Shown here one piece after another: positions 58,954-64,000 of a stretch of DNA of 64,000 bases. Source of the DNA: Streptomyces diastatochromogenes (GTDB taxonomy: Bacteria; Actinomycetota; Actinomycetes; Streptomycetales; Streptomycetaceae). A model generated the notes under the pieces. It was not told the DNA's origin, did not search any database, and worked only from the letters and a program-made list of their open reading frames with translations. Every line of letters starts with the position of its first letter. Position 1 is the first letter of the stretch. A program made the translations under genes and the position numbers. The DNA lies in contig NZ_MCGQ01000022.1 in NCBI RefSeq assembly GCF_002242805.1, positions 1 through 64,000 on the forward strand, read 5' to 3'.

Positions 58954-59986
58954 GGCGGGCCTTCCTCTTCTTCAGGGCGGCGGCCACCCGCAGCGCGACG
59001 ATCCGGTCGACCGCGATGGCGAGCAGCAGCAGGACGCCGTTGATGGCGAGCACCCAGACGGAGCTGACGCCGAGGGCGGGCAGCACGCTGTTGATGGAGG
59101 TGAGCAGCAGTCCGCCGAGGGCGGCGCCGTAGACGCTGCCCGAGCCGCCGGTGAAGGCGACGCCGCCGACCACGACCGCGCTGACGACGGTGAGTTCGTA
59201 GCCGTTGCCGGTGCCGGAGTCGACGTTGCCGAACCGGGCCAGGTAGAGGGCGCCGGCGAGTCCGGCGAGGGCGCCGCAGACGGTGTAGGCGGCCAGGATC
59301 CGCTTGCGGACGGGGATGCCGGCGAGGCGGGCGGCCTCCGGGTTGGAGCCGAGCGCGTACAGTTCGCGCCCGCTGCCGAAGTGTTTGAGGTAGTAGGCGG
59401 TGGCGAGGAGTACGGCGAGGGCGATCAGGGCCAGCCAGGGGATCGCCGAGAGTCCGCCGGAGCCGAAGTCCACGAATCCGCCGGGCAGATCGGCCGCGGT
59501 GATCTGCCGCGAGCCGACCCAGATCGAGTCGATGCCCCGGATGATGTACAGCGTGCCGAGGGTGACGACGAGCGCGGGCACCTGGCCGAGGCTGACGAGC
59601 AGCCCGTTGAGGAGACCGCAGCCGACGCCGAGCAGGACGGCCAGGGCGATCGCGACGACGGCGTTCCCGCCGCCGTGCAGACAGGTGCCGGCCGCGAAGG
59701 CGCTGATGCCGAGGGTGGAGCCGACGGACAGGTCGACGTTCCTCGTGATCACCACCAGGGACTGGCCGGTGGCGACCAGCACCAGGATCGTGGCGTTCAG
59801 CAGCAGGTCCTTGATGCCCTGCTCGGACAGGAACTCGCTGTTGCCCGCCTGGGTGACCGCGATCATCACCAGGAAGACGACCAGGATGGCGAGTTCGCGC
59901 ATCTTGAAGACGCGGTCGACCAGCCGGGTGCCGCTGGACTTGGGCACCTCGGCGGGCGGTGCGTGATCGGGTGCGGTCACCGTCAT
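58946..59986 (-). CDS. rhaP: Rhamnose ABC transporter permease (first)
   Basis: This 346-residue BPD_transp_2 permease has a cytoplasmic N-terminus of about 25 residues, then helices with ATGQSLVVITRNVDLSVGSTLGISAFAAGTCLHGG, PALVVTLGTLYIIRGIDSIWVGSRQITAADLPGGFV, ARLAGIPVRKRILAAYTVCGALAGLAGAL and VVSAVVVGGVAFTGGSGSVYGAALGGLLLTSINSVLPALGV. ATG 59986 overlaps the stop of the ATPase gene by ATGA. It forms a heterodimeric channel with the next permease. Confidence 0.92.
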   Translation of the reverse strand: MTVTAPDHAPPAEVPKSSGTRLVDRVFKMRELAILVVFLVMIAVTQAGNSEFLSEQGIKDLLLNATILVLVATGQSLVVITRNVDLSVGSTLGISAFAAGTCLHGGGNAVVAIALAVLLGVGCGLLNGLLVSLGQVPALVVTLGTLYIIRGIDSIWVGSRQITAADLPGGFVDFGSGGLSAIPWLALIALAVLLATAYYLKHFGSGRELYALGSNPEAARLAGIPVRKRILAAYTVCGALAGLAGALYLARFGNVDSGTGNGYELTVVSAVVVGGVAFTGGSGSVYGAALGGLLLTSINSVLPALGVSSVWVLAINGVLLLLAIAVDRIVALRVAAALKKRKARHA

Positions 59987-61500
59987 GCGGCGGCCCTCCC
60001 GGTGGCTGCGGCCATCACGGTTTCCTCGGTGGCGTCGGAGCGGGGGATCTCGGCGGTGATCCGGCCCTCGTGCATCACCAGCACGCGGTCGGCCATGCCG
60101 AGGATCTCGGGCAGGTCGGAGGAGATCATCAGAACGGCGACCCCGTCGGCTGCCAGCTGGGACAGCAGCCGGTGGACCTCGGCCTTCGTACCGACGTCGA
60201 TCCCTCGCGTCGGCTCGTCCACGATCAGTACCTTCGGGCCGGTGGCCAGCCACTTGGCGAGGACGACCTTCTGCTGGTTGCCGCCGGAGAGGGTGGAGAC
60301 GGCGTCGGCGATCCGGGCGTACTTCACCTGGAGCTTCACCGCCCAGTCGAGGGAGCGGCTGCGTTCGGCGCCACGGTCCACCAGCCCGGCCTTCACCGTC
60401 GTACGGAGTCCGGTGAGGCCGATGTTGCGCTCGATGGACATGTCCATCACCAGGCCCTGGGCGCGCCGGTCCTCGGGGACCAGGGCGAGTCCGGCGGCCA
60501 TCGCGGTGGAGGGTGCGCCGTTGGTGAGCCTGCGGCCGTCGACGTCGACCTCCCCCGCGTCCCAGCGGTCGACGCCGAAGACCGCGCGGGCGACCTCGGT
60601 ACGACCCGCACCGACGAGTCCGGCGAGACCGACGATCTCGCCGCGCCGGACCTCGAAGGAGACGTCGGTGAAGACGCCCTCGCGGGTCAGCCGGCGCACG
60701 CTCAGGGCGACGTCGCCTGGCGTGACGTCCTGCTTGGGGTACAGCTCGTCCAGGTCGCGGCCGACCATCCGGCGGACCAGGTCGTCCTCGGTCATGCCGT
60801 CGACGGGCTCGCTGGCGATCCAGGCTCCGTCCCGCAGCGTGGTCACCCGCCGGCAGATCTGGAAGATCTCCTCCAGCCGGTGGGAGATGAACAGCACCAC
60901 GGCGCCCTGTTCGCCGAGCGTGCGCACGACTCCGAAGAGCCGGGCGACCTCGCTGCCGGTCAGGGCGGCCGTCGGCTCGTCCATGATCAGGACGCGGGCG
61001 TCGAAGGAGAGGGCCTTGGCGATCTCCACGATCTGCTGGTCGGCGATCGACAGACCGCGCGCCGGTCGGTCGGGGTCGAGATCCACGCCGAGCCGCCGCA
61101 TCAGGGCCGCGGTGGCCGCGTGGGTGGCCTTGTGGTCGATCCGGCCGAGGGCCCGGCGCGGCTGACGGCCCATGAAGATGTTCTCGGCGATCGACAGGTC
61201 GGGGAAGAGGGTCGGTTCCTGGTAGATCACGGCGATGCCGGCGTCGCGGGCGTCACCGGGGCCGTGGAAGGCGACGGGCTCACCGTCGAGCAGCACCTGA
61301 CCGGCGTCCGGTCGGTGCACGCCGGCGAGCGTCTTGATCAGGGTCGACTTGCCCGCGCCGTTCTCACCGGCGAGGGCGTGCACCTCGCCGGGGAACAGCT
61401 CCAGGGAGACGCCCCGCAGGGCGCGTACGGCGCCGAAGGACTTGGACACGTCCCTCAGGGCCAGCACCGGGGCCGGTCCCGGGTCAGGCGGGTGGGTCAT
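59983..61500 (-). CDS. rhaT: Rhamnose ABC transporter ATP-binding protein
   Basis: This 505-residue tandem ABC ATPase of the ribose-type has a first Walker A (GENGAGKSTLIKTLAG), a first ABC signature region (LSIADQQIVEIAKAL) and a Walker B LIMDEPTAALTGSE. The second half has GLVGAGRTEVARAV (degenerate Walker A), LSGGNQQKVVLAKWL and LIVDEPTRGIDVGTKAE. Its layout fits rhamnose, xylose or ribose importers. ATG 61500 with GAGGAG is preferred to a start 36 bp further upstream. It heads the seven-gene minus-strand rhamnose operon behind the divergent promoter. Confidence 0.93.
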   Translation of the reverse strand: MTHPPDPGPAPVLALRDVSKSFGAVRALRGVSLELFPGEVHALAGENGAGKSTLIKTLAGVHRPDAGQVLLDGEPVAFHGPGDARDAGIAVIYQEPTLFPDLSIAENIFMGRQPRRALGRIDHKATHAATAALMRRLGVDLDPDRPARGLSIADQQIVEIAKALSFDARVLIMDEPTAALTGSEVARLFGVVRTLGEQGAVVLFISHRLEEIFQICRRVTTLRDGAWIASEPVDGMTEDDLVRRMVGRDLDELYPKQDVTPGDVALSVRRLTREGVFTDVSFEVRRGEIVGLAGLVGAGRTEVARAVFGVDRWDAGEVDVDGRRLTNGAPSTAMAAGLALVPEDRRAQGLVMDMSIERNIGLTGLRTTVKAGLVDRGAERSRSLDWAVKLQVKYARIADAVSTLSGGNQQKVVLAKWLATGPKVLIVDEPTRGIDVGTKAEVHRLLSQLAADGVAVLMISSDLPEILGMADRVLVMHEGRITAEIPRSDATEETVMAAATGRAAA

Positions 61501-61543
61501 GGATGGCTCCTCGACGACGCCCGAGGCGGTCCCCATGGCGTCG

Positions 61544-61599
61544 TGAAAGGTTTCAACTGGATTGCCGGGACGTTAGGCATCCCGGCCATGTCACGTCAA
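61544..61599 (-). promoter_or_regulatory. Promoter and LacI-type operator of the rhamnose transport operon
   Basis: On the minus strand a -35 TTGACG (61599-61594) and -10 TAACGT (61575-61570) are spaced by 18 nt. TGAAACCTTTCA (61555-61544), a TGAAA-N2-TTTCA palindrome, lies about 15 bp past the -10, over the start of transcription region. This suits a LacI repressor. Confidence 0.7.
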
Positions 61600-61609
61600 T
61601 GGGTCCGTG

Positions 61610-61632
61610 TCGAAAAAATTTCGATAGTCGAA
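61610..61632. promoter_or_regulatory. Central inverted repeats of the divergent rha promoter region
   Basis: TCGAAA-AAA-TTTCGA (61610-61624) and the overlapping TTCGA-TAG-TCGAA (61620-61632) lie midway between the divergent promoters. They differ from the TGAAA-N2-TTTCA sites and could be a further LacI half-site pair or an activator site. Confidence 0.45.
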
Positions 61633-61673
61633 GGTCACGACCGGGTCACGGGAAACAGTGTTGGTCAGAGCGC

Positions 61674-61721
61674 TTGACACCCCTCGGGCGGACTCATAGC
61701 TTGCCGTTCTGAATCGTTTCA
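61674..61721 (+). promoter_or_regulatory. Promoter and LacI-type operator of rhaI
   Basis: TTGACA (61674-61679), 17 nt, TAGCTT (61697-61702) is a near-consensus promoter. The palindrome TGAATCGTTTCA (61710-61721), one base from the classic LacI-family TGAAACGTTTCA, starts 8 bp after the -10, exactly at the expected transcription start. Confidence 0.8.
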
Positions 61722-61761
61722 CATGCTCAGTCGTTCGACCGGACCCCACAGGAGCCCTCAA

Positions 61762-62922
61762 GTGACCGACCTCGCCGCGGTGAAGGCCGCGCTCAAGACC
61801 CAGGCCGTCGAGACGCCGTCGTGGGCGTACGGGAACTCGGGGACGCGGTTCAAGGTGTTCGCCCAGCAGGGCGTTCCACGCACTCCGCAGGAGAAGGTGG
61901 CGGACGCGGCGCAGGTGCATGCGTTCACCGGTGTCGCGCCGACGGTCGCCCTGCACATCCCCTGGGACAAGGTGGACGACTACGCGGCGCTCGCGAAGTA
62001 CGCCGAGGAGCGCGGGGTGAAGTTGGGGGCGATCAACTCCAACACGTTCCAGGACGACGACTACAAGCTGGGCAGCATCTGTCATCCGGATGCGGCGGTG
62101 CGGCGCAAGGCCGTCGATCATCTGCTGGAGTGCGTCGACATCATGGACGCGACGGGCTCCGCCGATCTGAAGCTGTGGTTCGCGGACGGTACGAACTATC
62201 CCGGGCAGGACGATGTACGGGCGCGGCAGGACCGGCTGGCCGAGGGCCTCTCCGAGGTGTACGCGCGGCTGGGGGACGGGCAGCGGATGCTGCTGGAGTA
62301 CAAGTTCTTCGAGCCGGCGTTCTACACGACGGATGTGCCGGACTGGGGTACGGCGTACGCGCACTGTCTGAAGCTCGGCGAGAAGGCGCAGGTCGTCGTG
62401 GACACCGGGCACCACGCGCCGGGGACCAACATCGAGTTCATCGTCGCCACGCTGCTCAGGGAGGGGAAGCTCGGGGGGTTCGACTTCAACTCGCGCTTCT
62501 ATGCGGATGACGACCTGATGGTGGGGGCGGCTGATCCGTTCCAGTTGTTCCGGATCATGTACGAGGTGGTGCGTGGGGCTGGGTTCAGCTCCGAGGTCGC
62601 GTTCATGCTCGATCAGTGCCACAACATTGAGGCGAAGATTCCGGCGATCATCCGGTCGGTGATGAATGTGCAGGAAGCGACGGCGAAGGCGCTGCTTGTT
62701 GACCGGACGGCGTTGGCTTCTGCGCAGGTCTCGGGTGATGTGCTCGGTGCCAATGCGGTGCTGATGGATGCGTACAACACGGACGTGCGGCCGTTGCTTC
62801 GTGAGGTGCGGGAAGAGATGGGGTTGGATGCCGATCCCTTGGCTGCGTATGCCCGGTCCGGGTGGGCTCAGAAGATCGTCGCTGAGCGGGTTGGAGGGGA
62901 GCAGGCCGGTTGGGGCGCGTGA
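61762..62922 (+). CDS. rhaI: L-rhamnose isomerase
   Basis: This 386-residue TIM-barrel isomerase of the RhaI type converts L-rhamnose to L-rhamnulose. It has metal-site elements MLLEYKFFEPAFYTTDVPDWGTAYAHC, VVVDTGHHAPGTNIEFIVATLL, KLGGFDFNSRFYADDDLMVGAADPFQLFRIMYEVV and VAFMLDQCHNIEAKIPAIIRSVMNVQE. GTG 61762 is chosen because AGGAG lies 8 nt before it; an in-frame ATG at 61723 overlies the transcription start region and lacks one. It is divergent from rhaT and heads the catabolic half of the locus. Confidence 0.93.
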   Translation: MTDLAAVKAALKTQAVETPSWAYGNSGTRFKVFAQQGVPRTPQEKVADAAQVHAFTGVAPTVALHIPWDKVDDYAALAKYAEERGVKLGAINSNTFQDDDYKLGSICHPDAAVRRKAVDHLLECVDIMDATGSADLKLWFADGTNYPGQDDVRARQDRLAEGLSEVYARLGDGQRMLLEYKFFEPAFYTTDVPDWGTAYAHCLKLGEKAQVVVDTGHHAPGTNIEFIVATLLREGKLGGFDFNSRFYADDDLMVGAADPFQLFRIMYEVVRGAGFSSEVAFMLDQCHNIEAKIPAIIRSVMNVQEATAKALLVDRTALASAQVSGDVLGANAVLMDAYNTDVRPLLREVREEMGLDADPLAAYARSGWAQKIVAERVGGEQAGWGA

Positions 62923-62956
62923 GCGTCTGCCGGGTTCTGTTCGTGTGCGGGCTGCA

Positions 62957-63015
62957 GGCCGGTTGTGGCTGGTCGCGCAGTTCCCCGCGCCCCTTGAGGA
63001 AGTCCACTCACCCTC
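62957..63015 (+). repeat. Streptomyces intergenic repeat, copy 2 (upstream of the aldolase/dehydrogenase gene)
   Basis: Bases 62957-62995 are identical to the complement of 57923-57961, and TCCACTCACCCTC (63003-63015) matches the other conserved block. Both copies have the same orientation relative to the gene that follows. It sits between rhaI and the aldolase gene, so it should lie in the rhaI transcript. Confidence 0.85.
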
Positions 63016-63037
63016 TTTCAGATAAGGACTGAAGTTC

Positions 63038-64000
63038 ATGGCACCGCACCCCGAAGCCGCCGCTCTCCTCGCCCGCTCCCATCGGCTCGGCGCCGATCCG
63101 CGGAACACCAACTACGCCGGCGGTAACGCGTCCGCCAAAGGCACCGACACCGATCCCGTCACCGGTGGTGACGTCGAGCTGATGTGGGTCAAGGGGTCCG
63201 GTGGTGACCTGGGGACCCTTACCGAAGCCGGGCTCGCCGTGTTGCGGCTGGATCGGCTGCGGGCGCTCGTCGACGTGTACCCCGGGGTCGAGCGCGAGGA
63301 CGAGATGGTCGCCGCGTTCGACTACTGCCTGCACGGCAAGGGCGGGGCCGCTCCCTCCATCGACACCGCCATGCACGGGCTGGTCGACGCCCCGCATGTC
63401 GATCATCTGCATCCCGACTCGGGGATCGCGCTCGCCTGCGCGGCCGACGGGGAGAAGCTGACCGCCGAGTGCTTCGGGGACAGCGTGGTGTGGGTGCCGT
63501 GGCGTCGGCCCGGGTTCCAGCTGGGGCTGGACATCGCCGCGATCAAGGAGGCCAACCCGCAGGCCGTCGGGTGTGTCCTGGGCGGGCACGGCATCACTGC
63601 CTGGGGTGACACCGCCGAGGAGTGCGAGCGGAACTCGCTGCACATCATCCGCACCGCCGAGGCCTTCCTGGAGGAGAGGGGGAAGACCGAGCCCTTCGGG
63701 GCGGTGATCGAGGGGTACGAGGCGCTGCCCGAGGGCGAGCGGCGGGAGCGGGCCGCGGCCCTCGCGCCGTATGTGCGGGCCATCGCCTCGCAGGACAGGC
63801 CGCAGGTGGGGCACTTCGACGACGCCGAGGTCGTCCTGGACTTCCTGGCTCGGGAGCAGCATCCGCGGCTCGCCGCGCTCGGTACCTCGTGCCCGGATCA
63901 CTTCCTTCGGACCAAGGTACGGCCGCTCGTGCTCGACCTGCCGCCGAGCGCTCCCCTCGAAGACGCGATCAGCCGGCTGAAGGAGCTGCACGCCTCCTAC
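63038..64000 (+). CDS. Bifunctional rhamnulose-1-phosphate aldolase/lactaldehyde dehydrogenase, N-terminal part
   Basis: The frame runs from ATG 63038 past the window end (321 codons seen). The N-terminal half is a class II aldolase (KGSGGDLGTLTEAGLAVLRLDRL, DAPHVDHLHPDSGIALACAADGEKLTAECFGD with the zinc His pair, LGGHGITAWGDTAEECERNSLHIIRTAEAFLEERG). In the actinobacterial rhamnose route this aldolase is fused to a short-chain dehydrogenase that oxidises L-lactaldehyde to lactate; that half would lie beyond the end. It cleaves rhamnulose-1-phosphate to dihydroxyacetone phosphate and lactaldehyde. Rhamnulokinase is not in the window, so it may follow outside. Confidence 0.92.
   Translation, partial: MAPHPEAAALLARSHRLGADPRNTNYAGGNASAKGTDTDPVTGGDVELMWVKGSGGDLGTLTEAGLAVLRLDRLRALVDVYPGVEREDEMVAAFDYCLHGKGGAAPSIDTAMHGLVDAPHVDHLHPDSGIALACAADGEKLTAECFGDSVVWVPWRRPGFQLGLDIAAIKEANPQAVGCVLGGHGITAWGDTAEECERNSLHIIRTAEAFLEERGKTEPFGAVIEGYEALPEGERRERAAALAPYVRAIASQDRPQVGHFDDAEVVLDFLAREQHPRLAALGTSCPDHFLRTKVRPLVLDLPPSAPLEDAISRLKELHASY

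Noticed and set aside
1..64000. tRNA, rRNA, CRISPR array, insertion sequence, prophage or large biosynthetic cluster
   Set aside because: No tRNA-like cloverleaf, repeat-spacer array, transposase, integrase, phage structural gene or PKS/NRPS module was seen on either strand. A tRNA search program was not available, so absence of tRNA is by reading only.

Overview
The window is high-GC DNA with strong GC bias at third codon positions, dense short operons and a rich set of TetR, AraC, MarR, ROK, LacI, PucR and LuxR regulators. It also has several probable leaderless promoters and rare TTA leucine codons. All of this points to a Streptomyces chromosome, probably an arm or arm-proximal accessory region: no ribosomal, tRNA or core housekeeping operon is present apart from a second PRPP synthetase. 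From memory (not searched), the gene order resembles the Streptomyces coelicolor region that runs from the CYP105D5/ferredoxin pair through CYP102B1 to the rhamnose genes (about SCO0770 to SCO0813).

Layout. 1-10.7 kb: the N-terminal part of a sigma-like/zinc-finger protein, an AraC regulator divergent from a phytanoyl-CoA dioxygenase-like oxygenase, an aldo/keto reductase, a GH114-like lipoprotein, a TetR switch controlling a DUF1348/flavoprotein pair, a ferredoxin-P450 pair, a LysE exporter with a possible leader peptide, and small stress or F420-type enzymes. 10.7-23.1 kb: a TetR gene, an APC transporter plus amidohydrolase plus PucR regulator (with two TTA codons), a DUF1304-TetR operon with a double palindromic operator, a lipoprotein, a GlxA-type regulator divergent from a quinone oxidoreductase, and an alcohol/aldehyde dehydrogenase operon divergent from a MarR gene. 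23.2-30.1 kb: a STAS anti-sigma antagonist, a PRPP synthetase, a DUF4230 protein, an unusual six-gene Mrp/Mbh-like cation antiporter operon and a VanZ protein. 30.1-45.7 kb: a secreted GH16-CBM13 glucanase, a PHP phosphoesterase, a ROK regulator, an APH-like kinase, a CYP102B-type P450-reductase fusion with a divergent PAS-LuxR regulator, an FBP-type EF-G-binding zinc-finger protein, an oxidoreductase/CGNR pair, a FUSC exporter and a Tat-exported lactonase.

45.7-53.9 kb: an iron-box-preceded DUF2470 protein, a TetR gene divergent from a stand-alone CYP102-related P450, a Cys-rich pentapeptide-repeat protein, and a hydrolase/diaminopropionate ammonia-lyase/PIG-L deacetylase/ECF41 sigma operon. 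53.9-64 kb: an almost complete L-rhamnose system. It comprises ABC ATPase, two permeases, binding protein, mutarotase, a secreted BNR propeller and a LacI regulator on one strand. Isomerase and bifunctional aldolase/dehydrogenase (cut by the window end) are on the other.

In the rhamnose region the pieces fit one pathway. The secreted propeller may release rhamnose, the ABC system imports it, RhaM interconverts anomers, RhaI isomerises it to rhamnulose, and the last gene splits rhamnulose-1-phosphate. No rhamnulokinase is inside the window. Both divergent promoters have good -35/-10 elements with a LacI-type palindrome close to the start site. Elsewhere the recurring theme is self-contained switches: a regulator, a strong palindrome at its promoter, and one or two adjacent enzymes or transporters.

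No CRISPR array, insertion sequence, prophage, tRNA, rRNA or large polyketide/NRPS cluster was seen. No gene-free stretch exceeds 300 bases.
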